Part shown: one piece after another, positions 1 to 18,600 of the stretch
How the letters are laid out: each line of letters opens with the position of its first letter
How positions within the stretch are numbered: position 1 is the stretch's first letter
From: Ascaris suum
Lineage: Eukaryota; Nematoda; Chromadorea; Rhabditida; Ascarididae
Assembly (NCBI GenBank): GCA_013433145.1
Contig: CM024183.1
Coordinates: 1,329,501 to 1,393,500, forward strand
Reading direction: 5' to 3'
DNA: 64,000 nt
Position numbers and translations under genes: made by a program
The notes under the pieces: generated by a model
Database searches by the model: none
What the model saw: only the letters and a program-made list of their open reading frames with translations
What the model was told of the DNA's origin: nothing

Positions 1-443
1 TGTTGCTTTCATTTCGTCTTGATGCAACGAATCTAAAAATTAATTTGCATATTAAATATTTCATATTTCAGAGGATTTATTTATGTGTTATTTAATTACT
101 TATGTATATTATAAATTATCTTTAACATATTCATATGTTAATTTATTTATGTTGTATTATAAAATGTGTTTATCTATCATAATCTATCGTTTTCTTAAAT
201 ATTTCTCGACATTGCAATTTTCAATTCCTTTAGTGTATCACTATATTATCTTTTAATTGTATTTCTCTTTTCTCACAAGTTTCTTAAAATATTTTTCAAA
301 CCTTTTATCTCTATTACTATCTAATATTTTATTTGTATTTCGTTTATTCTCATTTCTCTTATCGTTTCTTCATTTCTTCTCATATACTGTGAAAATTGTT
401 AGCGATAAATTACAGTATGATATGAAATTAACGGCATAAATAT

Positions 444-5702
<5,259 letters not shown>

Positions 5703-8700
5703 CTGTAAGTTTATCTCATATCTACATATACCGCTAAATTTTCGCATATTATTCGTTTTCTACCATAATTAAAAACGCGAATAATTTGTATGAAAGCAAC
5801 GGAAAACTACGATAAAATTAATGAGGTAATTTAATTGGCAGATGGGTGTCAATAAGAGGGTCAAATAAGCGAATATTGATGATAATTGTAGAGTTAATCA
5901 ACGAATATCGCAATAAATGCATCATTATTTAAAATAATGTCTTAAATATATTTGATTATGAATATATCATAGATGAGCAATTCTAATCATAGGGAGCCAT
6001 TTTTTCATAGGGAGCCAATCTTCAGAGCGATTTTTCACTCCGGAGTCGCATCACACTGATTGCAATTTGTAATAATCGTAATATGCAAAAAATTTTTAAT
6101 GAATGAAATACTTTTGTTTTGTTTTTCAACATAATATTCCACTATGAAAATATCGTTATGCGTCTTATAGAAGGTAGTTCTTTTCTCAATTATTTTTTTT
6201 AAGTTATTAGTTTTAACGACTTTTCAATAAGATAACTTCAAATATGTAAATTTTATAAAGTTGGTTAATTGATTAACTAATCAATAATTAGTTAATTTAA
6301 CGTTTCAATAAATAAATGTAGTATATCAAAAAGTTAGTTGGTTATTTGATTACTGCAAAAAATTATTTTTATTATGCTAATTTTTGAAATGTATTCAATG
6401 ATACAAGGAAAAATATTTCAATAATTTGATACTTGTTTCTTCTGATATTCTCAACTGCTTACATTTGCCCTAAGGTGATAATATCACACTATCAATAGAC
6501 GGCAATTTGATCTCCCCCCCCCCCAAAAAAAAAATCGGGAATTTGATTGAAAATTCGGAAATAAATTGAAATTTTTTAAAATTTAATTATCGACTTTCCC
6601 GAATATAAGTTTGGTTTTTTTTTTGGAAACAATAAAACGTGAAATTTCCATACATTTTAGAATTTTGGGCAATTTTCCATCGCTTATTAAAAAATATATT
6701 ACATTTACATATTTAAATTTCCAAACCGAATTTATATATCGAGTTCTTGATGTGAATCGTGAGTGCATTACTTCGACCTTAGAAAAAATATGTTTCATTA
6801 AAAATTTTGCTAAATTTATTCAATTATTTGCTAAACTTGTTATTTATATTACTTAAATAAATTGTCTAGCCAATAAAAACTGCAATGAAATTTGAATTTT
6901 TCTCAATATTACTGAATGAAAAAACCCACTTCGACGATCAAACATTCCTAAACGAAACGAACATCGGTCAAAATGACTTAAATTAAGTATGCAAAAAACA
7001 TATGCAATATTTTTGCATATTTTTGAAATTTTGCAAAATGCAATTTGCGCATATAAAATACAAAATGTCGAATAATATTCTGTCGAATTTAGTATTTATT
7101 ACTAGATATATTTGAATTTTAGTTTTTTTTTTTCTTTCTAAACGCATTCCACATTTACTCATCTCTTATCATATTTTCGTGAAGACTTTCTCTTTCAATC
7201 GTTTTCTATTCTATTTATCTGTTTGTATTCAATTTTTTTCTATTTTTTTTTATCGTAGTTGATCGATCTCTTACAATTGTATTTGCATTGATAAATAAAT
7301 AAGATGATTACGTCACACTAAAAGTAATAAAACACATCACGTTCTTTTCCGACTTAAAAACGTCTGCTTCCCTAGTAAGTCCTCTTTATTAATTTTTTTT
7401 TTTCTAAATGATAAAACAATAATTTCACATTTATTTACAGCGGCACAAAAGCGAATGTAAGCCCCCCTGGGAAACTGAAAACTACTGATGAAATTAATGA
7501 GCTCCATTTAAAACTCTGACTCCTTCCAGAGGTGGAAGGGGGAGAGGCAGGGAAGAGGGAAGAGAGAGGAGAAGGGATGAAGGTATTGGAGGTGTTGGAG
7601 GTAAATGAGGTGAAAGGAAGAGTGGAGGTAAATGATGTGTAAGTGAAAGCTAGTTGATAGAGCAAATGATATGGATATTGTTTTTATTGATGCGCCTTAA
7701 CAATTGGTGAAAAGCACGAAACTCTCGAAAAGCTCACTCTTTGTTATCCAACGAAATGGCACTACTTCACACAAAGGACGGTAATTCATCTCCGTAACAA
7801 ATGCAATCGCATCTTTCAGAGTTTAATCGCATAATTTTATGCAAATTTCATTCATCAAGAAATCTAATAAAAATTCATCTGCGCATCATTAATTCATATT
7901 AGCCATTTTATAATTGGAAATCAATCGTGAATAAGTTGGAATTCTATGCAGAATTGTTTTTAAATAATGACCGTATCAAATAAGCTATTGCCCCTAGAGG
8001 GTTAAAGAAACGAAACTCTCGAAGGCCATATGCACCATTTTAAACACATGATCGATAGATGCTTTGCAATTTTCAGGAATGCAGTTGCTATTGACGCCAA
8101 TGGAATGATAGCAAATCTCATATGAGCAAAAATAATACCATTAAATGGCTAGTAAAAAATTTTCAAAGAAAACTTTGAATTGAAAAACTATAGAAGCAAT
8201 CAACTTTCATATAGGGATTTGCATATTTCGTTTCGAGGTGATCGTTCACTTATCTTTTTTTTTGGGGGGGGGAGGGTCCAACTATCCGAATAAAAAAATT
8301 TTTTCCTATGTTTTTGAATATTCTAAAAATAGCCTTCTCCTCGTCGCTTCTCCCTAGTAGCCTTAATTTCCGTTAATAATTAATAAATTTTGAATTTTTT
8401 AATAATCACTTTCAAATCTTATGTATTTAAAAAAAAGCAGTCAAATTGATGACGTCATTAATTACTGAACAATTTTTATAGTAATTGCCGAGTGAGGAAA
8501 AAAAAAGTAACGAAGAGAAAGATCAACCCAGGAAAGAGTTAATGCGATAGCAGAAAGCGAAAGCCTCCTTTTTGCTTCGTTTAATCAATTCCTATTCAAA
8601 AAAACGAAAAACAAAAACAGATACTTATCAAGTATTGATCGCTTAAACTTCAATTCATTCCTCTTCATTTGTAATCAATTTAGTCATTAATTAAAATCAA

Positions 8701-11700
8701 TTTTGCTTTGACGTCTGTTAGAGATACTCATCAAAAATCAACTGCTAATCTACTGCTTTATATGATTGATCACTCATATTTAATATTTGCAGAAGAGGTT
8801 CAGTTAAAGAGCGAATGAGTCAGTAATTGTCCCCTCCATATTTCAAATTTCAGGTAATAAATATTTTTTCAGGTAATATTTATTTTTACCTGGAAAATTT
8901 CATGTAATAATTAATTTTGAAAAGAAAAGTTTGCACAGTCAGGTAGAGGAGACAAAAGGAATAACAAGAAATAAGAAAAAAAAAATGATATTTTGAGTTG
9001 GCATTTTCGATACGCTTTCGTTTTTACCTGAAAGAAATTCCCGAGAAATTTCACAAAATGCAAAAAAAAAACCAATTAATTTTCTTCGATTAAAAAAAAA
9101 AATTGTTCAACTGTTTCTTTCAGAATTTATTGAAATGACTCTCTAATAATGCGATGAGAATTAATAAAATCGACTTTTGAAAGAGCAGAATAATTTTCAA
9201 CGAATAAGCCGCACTCTTATTTTTTTGGCAATAATTCATCGATGATAATAACATAAGGTGATTATTATCCTTCTATTTTTCTGGAAGAAGAATGAATGAA
9301 TGAAGATGAGATACTATCTTTGTCACTGTCTAAATTGTGAACTTTCCTCTCATAATAAAGCAGCAAATATATTTCGGTTTTACGCTTTGGAAAACGGCTC
9401 CAGTTTGAGTAAACGTAGGCAAGAAAAAACATAGAAATGAGAAAATAGCGTCAAGACATTTGCGCCTTCCGAAAAACGCACATCGAGTAAATAGTCAATT
9501 ATTTAAGACAGAGGCTTAGATTTACGCTTAGGCTTACTTAGAGCATCTTTCAGCAACATACGAATATTTGAATAAAAAGTAATACTTCAATATTTTTTAT
9601 AAATTATTTTTTGTCTTTATCAGAAGCATATTTATTACATTCCTCAAAAAAAAAAACTGCAAAAAATATATCAAAAAAAAAAAAAAAACAAACAAAAATG
9701 GAAAATAAAACAACGAGTCATCGTTTCGATGCAGCAAGCTAACGCTCGGAAGTGGTAAGTTGTGTGTTGAATTAAATTGCTTTTGCGAGATCGATAAGAA
9801 AGAGGCGTTAGAGTGCCTCATGCTTCGACTTATCGCTATATACTCTCACCCCTCAAATATTGCTCAACATCTAATTGCTAATCGGATTGAAAAATAAATC
9901 GTTTCGTAATTATTCAGGTATATTTCATATTCCTATACAGGTACACTTCGTATCCCTGTTTAAATTTATTCGTTTTTGAAAAAAAAAAATTACTACAAGA
10001 AACGTATAAAGACCACAGTTTTCATGAAAATATTTGTAAAATGTATAAAGTAGGTAATGATTGTTTCAGTTCATCGATATTTAGAGTTCTTTAATAACTA
10101 TAGCAGTAAATAACATAAATAACATAGATACTAAAGGATAACAGTAACATAATAGTGATTTATACTTACTTGCAAGTAAAATTCTTTAGTACTTACTTTA
10201 TACTTATTATTTACAACAATAAAGTAACACCATCCTAGATTTAAGCGATTAATATTTATTAAAATATAGTAATTAACTGATATATCATCCTTAGAGAAGT
10301 GATGTTTATCGTTCATTTTGAAATGTAAAACAATCAAAGTAATTTATTCATATTAAAATCTTACGATTCTAACTAAAACATATAAATGAGGATTTAATTT
10401 TATTGATCGGATAATATTTTTAAAAAAAATGTAAATTAAATTGAGCGAATGACAATTATTGATAAAATATATTTCAAATATATAATTTCTATATTCTCAT
10501 CTAATTTGATTTCAGGTCATTTCAATAATATTCTAAATGATTTTGATGAATTCTAAAAATACTCTATAATATTAGTGAATTTTACAACAATTTATTACAT
10601 TTCTATTTTCCAATGAAAACTTCAATAAGTGATATGTGATGAAGAGCTTTACCACTTTATACATTCATCGACTTAGGTGTGACAATTGAAATACGACGAG
10701 ATATTCGTCAAACTGTTTTTTGAGATCGCAAAATCGAACGCTAAGGAATGGTTTCGACAAGTGTGAAATTAGGGATTTTCGTTCATAGATCAAAGAGTTC
10801 ATCGATCAACGTTGAAGTGTAGAAAAAGTTGTAAAATATTTTCATCGACTATCAATAAATAAAGAACGAATAATTGTTGAATGTAACGCGCAAAAAAAAA
10901 TTTGATTAATTTCAATTTTTTTTTAAAATTTGAAAAAAATTTTTTAATATTTTTAAAATTGAAAATTTTTTAATTTTAAAAAAATTTTTATGAAAGAAAA
11001 ATTTCACTCTAAAAGAAAAATAAAATCGATGTAAATAAATTTTTTTTTCATAAATTTTTATAAATTAATTTTTTTTTCTCCATACAAAATTAATGAAAAC
11101 GTTTATAATTGTGAAAAAAAAATGCGATTATAAAGTTTATCAAAGATTTTTATTTGGAAAAAAAATAACGAACATTTCAAATTAAAAGAATACAATTGCA
11201 ATAGCGCATAACAAAAATATTCTTATTTAAATAATTTTTGCAACTTTTATTTCTCTTTTTACTCTCTGCATCTCAGGTAAATTACCTGTACAATTCAATG
11301 AATTATGCAGGTAATTTGCAAGGTATGCATAGGTGATAGAGATGTTACGCTATATTCCTCAAACTATATCATCAAAAACCTTAGAAGATCTGTCAAATTT
11401 CACATTCTCTAAGAGATTTTTGCACGGAAAAATGAACAAGAAAAAAAAAATTGGCGATATTTTTACGTCGTTTACTAAAAAAAAAGATGTGTTTTAACTT
11501 TCCATTTTAAAGTTTATAAACTGATTGAGAATAAATTTTTGCAATATATAATGGAATGATTTCGGTATTGCAATTGCAAATAAACAATGATCAAAATATT
11601 GCAATATTATAAAATATAAATATGATTAGATTTGGATATTACAACATATTGCAATATATAAAATATTGTGAATTTGGATAAAAATGAATTGTCAAACGAT

Positions 11701-13253
11701 AAATGAGATCATTTTTTTTCTTCATAAATTAGCGTAAAAATCCTTTAAAAAAAAGCCAAAAGTGAATTTGATCGAAGTAGAAATCGATTTTTAAAAGGGG
11801 AATTTAATTCTACCATATATTACTACTCGTAAAATATTGTTATTTGGACAAAACAGCATCCATCATATGCTCTTTTTCTTTAACGTTTACAAAATTAATG
11901 CCAAAAAAATATATCCATTGACGATTTTTCCACACTTTTATAAAAATCTATTTTCCACTATCGTTATATTTCTCATCGGATCTAAAAAAAAAATATCAAT
12001 CTATAGACGTATCGGTGTAAGCGAATTGAATCGTATCATTGAAGAAAAAAAATCGAATGATTCGATAAAATATATTTATTATAATATAAAAGTGTTTAGA
12101 ATTGATGTATTCACGATAGAGAATCTTGAAGATTTACGCTAATTATTAATTATGTGATGAAAATATTTGCCAAACATATAAAGGAAATAATTTGTGTTGA
12201 AATCTAAAATGTGTTGAAAACTTTTTTTTCAAAGAAAAATCACCTAAATTTCTATATTCTATTGGTTAATACTCTTATTTAACGATAGTAAAATTAATGA
12301 TGGACATTTTTCGAAGAGATAACGAAAAAAAAAGAACTATAAAATGCCCGCTTATTTTGAGTGTTTAAAAAATTTCTTTCAAAAGTATCAATAATATTTT
12401 TCGTTTTAATAAATGAAAAGAGAAAATATTTGAGGGATCTCTTTAAATGAAAGATGAGATAATCAATGAAGCGTAAAATGAACAATTGTACGAAATGACA
12501 ATTGTTCTTTCAATGATTTTTTTTTTGTTGAGTTCTATTTGCTGAATAAATGTATACAATCAAAATCTTTTCAAAAATTACCTACATTTTAATAGTATCA
12601 AAATTTTCTCGGAAAATTCTTGCAAAAATTTTAGTAGTTTCTTATCGAAAATTTTGCTGAAAAATTTATACTCTATTTAATTTTCAAATATATTTAACAA
12701 ATTTGAATTTTTTTTTTCAAATTTTATTTTATTTATTTATTTTTTTTTTTTTTTGCTAAGTGAAGAAGCGATTTTAGCAAAAAAAAAGCTGTTATCATAA
12801 GTTATTAACTATAAGATACGACTCGGTATAGAGAAAACCATAGAGAAAACCTTATATATTAAAGTAAGTGATAAATATTAGAGTAAAGTGCCCAGCAATA
12901 AACGTTATCCAACAAAGCTATGCGGCGAGTATGCGAGTGAGTTGTTGACGCTAAAATGAGGTGAATGCATATCGGCGACAGCTGCTTTACGTTCTCAACC
13001 CACAGACATACGTTTTCACAGCTAGCCACATCATCTAGAACATATCGATCTCGTTTAGTTACCTTTCTCACAACCTTCTCTATTATGGCCAAAAATAAAT
13101 AAGCCTTAACTTTGTTGTTCCACTTAAATAGTCTCTGTAAAGGATTATGAGAGTTTATCTCGGCATTTTGAGCACTTACGCAATATAAGGGGAAAAGGAT
13201 TGGGGGGACACAGTGAACACATTAATGAGGGGAGGGGGGAGAGGGAGGGGCAA

Positions 13254-13448
13254 ATGTACAGGCAAAAAAAATTATTCAAAAATTCTCCACTTGCGTCAAC
13301 TGTCTGTCATCGCATATTCTTCCTCATTTTTCTTTTAGTCAACTTTACCGCGTTTGCATCTTCCTCTTTGGTTATAAGTTCGAAGAGAGAAAATCACTAC
13401 CACAGTGCCAAAAAAGATCTTTCGCGCTATCTTCGGGAAATTTCTTAA
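13254..13448 (+). CDS. Candidate small secreted peptide, 64 aa
   Basis: This is an ATG-initiated frame. It has a basic N-region (MYRQKKLFKN), a strongly hydrophobic stretch (FFLIFLLVNFTAFA, about residues 22-35) and a small-residue region (ASSS) that could serve for signal-peptidase cleavage. The mature part of about 25 residues is basic, with dibasic KR at 44-45 and KK at 53-54, as seen in processed peptide precursors. The N-region is long for a classical signal peptide. No homologue is recognised and no flanking exons were found. It may be chance; I list it because hydrophobic core, cleavage-like site and dibasic residues occur in the expected order. Confidence 0.2.
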   Translation: MYRQKKLFKNSPLASTVCHRIFFLIFLLVNFTAFASSSLVISSKRENHYHSAKKDLSRYLREIS

Positions 13449-13859
13449 CTATCGCGATTTGTGAATAATATCTGTAATGCTCAAAATTTTAAATTCAACG
13501 CATTTTAGCTGCTATTTAAGAGAATGTTTTATTTAAACTATGGGAATATTAATTAACTCTTTAATGCTCTAAAGCAGTAATAGTAATTCAAATCTTCTCT
13601 ACAACGAATATGCAACATCATACTGAAATCAATTGAGAACAAAGAAACTCACCCATAACTTCCATTGTTTTCATTTTCCTTGAAGATAATCGAGAAGTTA
13701 ATTGAGTCGATCATGTGAACATTGTGGTCACGGTCTCGTCCGATTCTAATGTACTCATCTTGAGTGAGTCGTCACCTTTAGAGTTACTCAATTCTTGCTG
13801 TTCTTTCGACTGTTCAATATGACAAACAATGACACCATCATCAAGGTATGACAGGAAAT

Positions 13860-14115
13860 ATAGCCTTTCGACATTCACAATAAAACTTAATGCCACCCTC
13901 GAAATAAAGCCAAAGCTACACCACAACTGGAGGTCATCCTCGAGGTAGAGTTAAAGTCGCGGCACACTAGGGTATCAATTTCGAGGTGCAGCCAAGGTCG
14001 CACCACAGCAGGACATCGATCTCGAGGTACAGCCAAAGTCGCACTATAGAGAGGATATCATCCTCGGGCCACCAAAGTCCCACCACAATAGAATATTATC
14101 CTCGAGGATAGACCA
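13860..14115. repeat. Decayed minisatellite, about 41-46-bp unit
   Basis: Five to six degenerate copies share the pattern 'CACCACA..GG-TATCAT-CCTCGAGGTA-AGCCAAAGTCGC'. Clear copies start near 13920, 13965, 14008 and 14045. No reading frame is conserved between copies, so this looks like non-coding tandem DNA. Confidence 0.7.
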
Positions 14116-15072
14116 ATATTCCAAGTGTTTGGTGAGAACTGAAAATGTTGTGTGTGTGGAATGAAGCTGTGGCGAGAGTGTGCGATGGCAAGTAATTATT
14201 CACTGATGTATTAGAGATTTCCGACTTCGTGCTATACCACACTAGACAATTGCCACAGCACTCAATTATTGCTACACACTATATGCGCTCTTTGTTTCAT
14301 CTAATTGCACAACATTTTTTTTTGTGTGGAGAACAATAAAATCTTGCGCGTATAGAATCACAAATGAACAGATCCCCAGACATTTGAAGAATTACATCGG
14401 GAAAAAAGAAGCACAATATGTGCTTTTTGTAGCTCATTGCATTAGTCGGCTTCATGAAATTTTTGCAAAAATTGTTGCGAGTTTTGCAAAAATCGTCTGA
14501 GAGAATTTAATCTTTTTTGACAACTTAATCGATTCTCAACAAAATCAACCTTTGCGGTACTATAACTTCTATCAAACTAGAAGTCGCTTTACGCGTACTT
14601 GTTACTCAACAATTTACATAGTCCTAGCTCCAGTCGTCTTTGAGTTGAAACCATCAACAGACACACAGACAGACGCCGACAGATAGACATTGTGGATATG
14701 ACTTTTGTGTAATAAGCACTGGAAATACAATCTGCAATACTGCATGAGATAAACCTATCTAGGCCATACGATTTAAAATGTGAAATACCTTCTATCTTAA
14801 GCTCTTTAGGTACTGCTATCTCCTTGTGCTGCTTATATCCAGGCTTGGCGGATATCAGGTATCAGGATTGCCGAAAGTTTCAAAGAACGATTAAGGGTTA
14901 TATGAGTCTTAATTTTTAATCGATTGTTACAAACTCTAGAGAAGAAAGATGTACCTTAAATTATTGTTTGACATTAAATGAAAATTGTAAGAGATAGAAA
15001 CTTTCCATCTGGATAAGCTACCTGCAAAAAAGACTAACGACAGAATGGACACGAGTCGAGAGATTATTAGCG

Positions 15073-15095
15073 CCCCCCCCCCCCCCCCCCCCCCC
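15073..15095. repeat. Poly-C run, 23 bp
   Basis: An uninterrupted run of about 23 C. It is the longest of more than twenty poly-C/poly-G runs in the window and could form a G-quadruplex on the minus strand. Confidence 0.95.
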
Positions 15096-15656
15096 TCTTC
15101 CAAAGGCATTTTTGATATCCATCTATCTTTTGTTTCTTTTATGACGTAATCTTTTGAAAATTCATTCAATAGACGTCTCCCATATTCGCTGTTATATACT
15201 TTTAAATACGAGTTCATTATTATCATTTCCGCTCACAAGAAAAATGTTGTGTTGTTCATTTGTGTCATAGTAAATGAAAATTATAATGACGACATATTTC
15301 TTGTCCTTTCAATCTGTTAAACTCTTCCCCCCCCCCCGCCGCCCCACCCATCTCTTTTCCCTCCTCCCTCCCCTCTCCATTACGCCGAAGCATCGATCAA
15401 TAATACAAACATTTCAAGAATTCATTTAAAAAAATACTACAATTCGATGTGTTAAATTGTTTTATTGAATAAAATTTTAATAAATATATTCTAAAATGTT
15501 CAAACAATATTGTTAATATTTAAATATGAAAATAGTAAAAATGATCGCATAAAATGAGCCGCATAGCATATATTCGATGATATAATTATGAAGATAATCA
15601 ATCAAAGATCGTTTAGATAAACATTCTCAAAGATTATTCCTCATCGTTATCAAATA

Positions 15657-18600
15657 TTATTCTTCATCGTCACTTTTCATATCTGGAAATAAAATTTTCA
15701 TTTATATTGGCACTTTATTAGAGGTTTGATTTCATCGTTGATATTATACAACGAATATTGGTTAGGTGAAAATAATCAAAAGCAAAGATATAGCCGGAAA
15801 TGAAAATTTAAATAGGTTGGTGGGGGGGGGGGGGGGGGCGGAAGGGTGGGAAGGAAAGGTTACGTCGAAACATCTGATGACTTCCTCATTTTTGGAAAAT
15901 TTGAAGGAAATGGTGTCGGAAGTAATGAAGTTTCTATCTCTTCCAAATGAACTGTACAGAGGAAAATAAGTGGCGCAGAGTCCAGGTATCGAAGAGGAGA
16001 GGTCTTCTCCCCAAACTTCGCCCCTCCCCTCCCCTAAACCCCCCGTCCAAGTTACTGCAACACCCTAAAGAGTAAACACTTAAGAGAATCGCTTGCCAAC
16101 GCTATACTTGGAACTATTAGTTGCAAACCATTAAAAGGAAACACTTCAGAAAACGATATGCAAATTCGATGAAAAACTTGCGAATTTTAATATTAACTAA
16201 TGAATACTACGATTTACTACATTTTATGCATAAATAAACTTTTTAAAACGCGAACTACAAATTCAACAATTATAATTTTTCCTCTTTAAAATAATATTTA
16301 TTTTTCGTATTTAAAATTTTTGCCTTCAATAATGCGACGATAATTTCATTTAAATCAAAAAATATTTATTTTATTCCAATAAAATATATGAATAACTTAC
16401 AAAATTCTTCCCACTGTTTATCGCTCCATTTAGAAGTGCCCGGTTGTTCTTTTTCAGCGCTTAGAATCGGCTGAAAAATTGTTATTAACGATGCAAATTT
16501 ACTTCTATTTATGCAAATTCGGTCATATGCTAAATATTCATTTCTTTATATCGTTCCCTCTTCCCCTCCTCTAGCATTGCCCATATTGGCTATCCTGAAA
16601 AAAAAAATTCAGGAATTGCTTCTACTTCTGATCTTGAAAAAAATCAAGAACATAGTGATTAGTGATAGAACATACTGATAAAGATTCTGTTAAGAGCTAA
16701 AATGACAACGAAAAGAATAACGATTAGAAATGACGTAAAACAACCGTGGGACGTTTCCTTAGTAATGCGATTTTATTAGCTTTTCCTATTATCCGATCAG
16801 CTGCGTATTTATGAATAGATTTTGAATGAGGTGTGCTTAATCACATAATGGGATGCAATAAAAATATATATAACGTTAGATGATTTAATTCTCCACAGTA
16901 AAGAGCATAAATTTTACGAGTAACATTAAAAGTAGTTAGTTCATGAATTGCGTGGAGTAAACTAGTAATTCCCTGAATTCTGTAACAGGTGAGTCCCTGA
17001 TCGATCAATCACTCGATCAGATGTCGTATTATTCAAAAAAAAAGTGAGAGAATATATCCAATTTTAAAATTCATACTCCAAGTGGAGGTTTCTCGGAAGC
17101 AAGTGACGATGATGGCAATAAAAATGATGCAGAATTAGCCGAAGCACTTAATAATAGCGATGGTTGTACACGATTAAGGCACTTCACAAAATCACTATAG
17201 CTGAAAAAAAAACAATTTTTTTTGAGTCATTTAAAAATATTGAATATTTTTATGAAAATATTAAAATTTTAAGTTTTTATTTTTGAATATTATTTTATAT
17301 TTTTGTGGACAAAAAAAAAGTCAAAATCACTTATTAGAATATTATTTTATAATTAAAGAAAATATTAACTATGAAAATATAAATATATTTTTAAGCATAA
17401 AATTTTCTGCATCCAATTTGAAATTGAAAAACTGATAATAAAAAAAGTTTTTTTTTTTCAAATTTTCAATCAAAATCAATAAACTAACTTAAATTTTCCT
17501 TGAGCATTTTGAAAGGCAATAATAATACGTCCAATAATCGGTTCGAATAGCTTATCAACACCATAAATCGATAAGATATCAATAAACTCCTTAACAGTGA
17601 TCATATCCTGATGTGTTGCCATTTTCAATCGATCAATATCGATTTGATCGGTCGACTTACTAATCAATAATTCCAAATCGACAATAATTTTTGCATATGA
17701 TCGTTCAAAGAGTATCTTTTCGGAATGAATACGACGCAATGATTCTCCACTAGTTTGTATGAGAGTACTTTTTTGTAGTGAAAGAATTTCTTCAATAGAA
17801 AGCCTGCAAATAAATGTATCTTTTTTTTTCACGTTGACTATCTTTCAGTATTTTACTACGGTTTATTAAACTTTAAATTAAGGTTTAATAAGGTCTAATA
17901 AAGAGTCAATAAAGAGTCAAGTTTTATATTGTATGAAATAGTAGGAATGGAAAGCTGTATACGTATAAATGATTCAAGAGAATATATTCTTGAAATATTA
18001 AATAATTTTTCCATATATAGAAAGCAAAACAAAGAATTGTAAATACAACGATATTTTAATTTCAGTATATTTGTTGATATTTTCACTTCATTATTTTAAT
18101 TTCAGTATATTTGTTGATATTTTCACTTCATTATCTACTCCAAAGAATGCAAAGCAAATATAGCAATTTCATCGAAAAGACAAAAAAAAAGAGAGAATTA
18201 AAAATTGCAATCTAATGATTTCATGATGTGAAAATTTTTGAAAAATTTCTTCCTATATGCGTTGAAAAAAATTTTTGATGTTTTCTTTTTTTCATTTTAT
18301 AAGTTGAAAAAAATTTATTCAAAAATATTATCGATGAAAAAAATTTCTCCATAAATAATTTGCCAATTGAAATTTTTTTCAAAAATTTTCGAAAAAAAGA
18401 AAATTTTCTCCATAAATTTTGCAATTTTCATCTAAAATATTTTCAATGAACGAAAGAAAAAAAAAAAGAGATCATTTAGAGAGGATTCATTGGGACAATT
18501 TCTTGAAATTTCTCAGCAGAATTTTCAAAAAACACCGCAAACGCAATGAACGTGATGAATAAAATAATTGTTACTGTACTCTTTATTACTGCATAAATTT

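Larger units (their letters stand above)
5703..15656. other. Intergenic, very AT-rich, no supported gene
   Basis: About 10 kb between the minus-strand four-pass gene and the EF-hand-like gene. I see poly-C/poly-G runs (6514-6524, 8264-8272, 15073-15095, 15327-15337), a decayed tandem repeat (13860-14115) and frequent CAGGTA/TACCTG hexamers (for example 8853-8895 and 11274-11290). Reading frames over 60 codons occur, as expected by chance in this much sequence. None has a convincing chain of splice sites with matching phases, except the small secreted-peptide candidate listed at 13254. Confidence 0.6.

Noticed and set aside
11837..12142. 101-codon AT-rich plus-strand frame with a polar C-terminal part
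   Set aside because: About the number of such frames expected by chance in this much AT-rich sequence; only a single weak acceptor near 12004 and no upstream exon.
12859..13092. 77-codon minus-strand frame beginning AIIEKVVRK
   Set aside because: It starts with TTG, not ATG, and has no acceptor; one donor-like site only.
13711..13926. Minus-strand frame ending MSTLESDETVTTMFT
   Set aside because: Part of it runs into the decayed tandem repeat; no acceptor or partner exon.
14936..15226. 96-codon minus-strand frame with a poly-Gly stretch
   Set aside because: The Gly run is the 23-bp poly-C tract; no splice partners.
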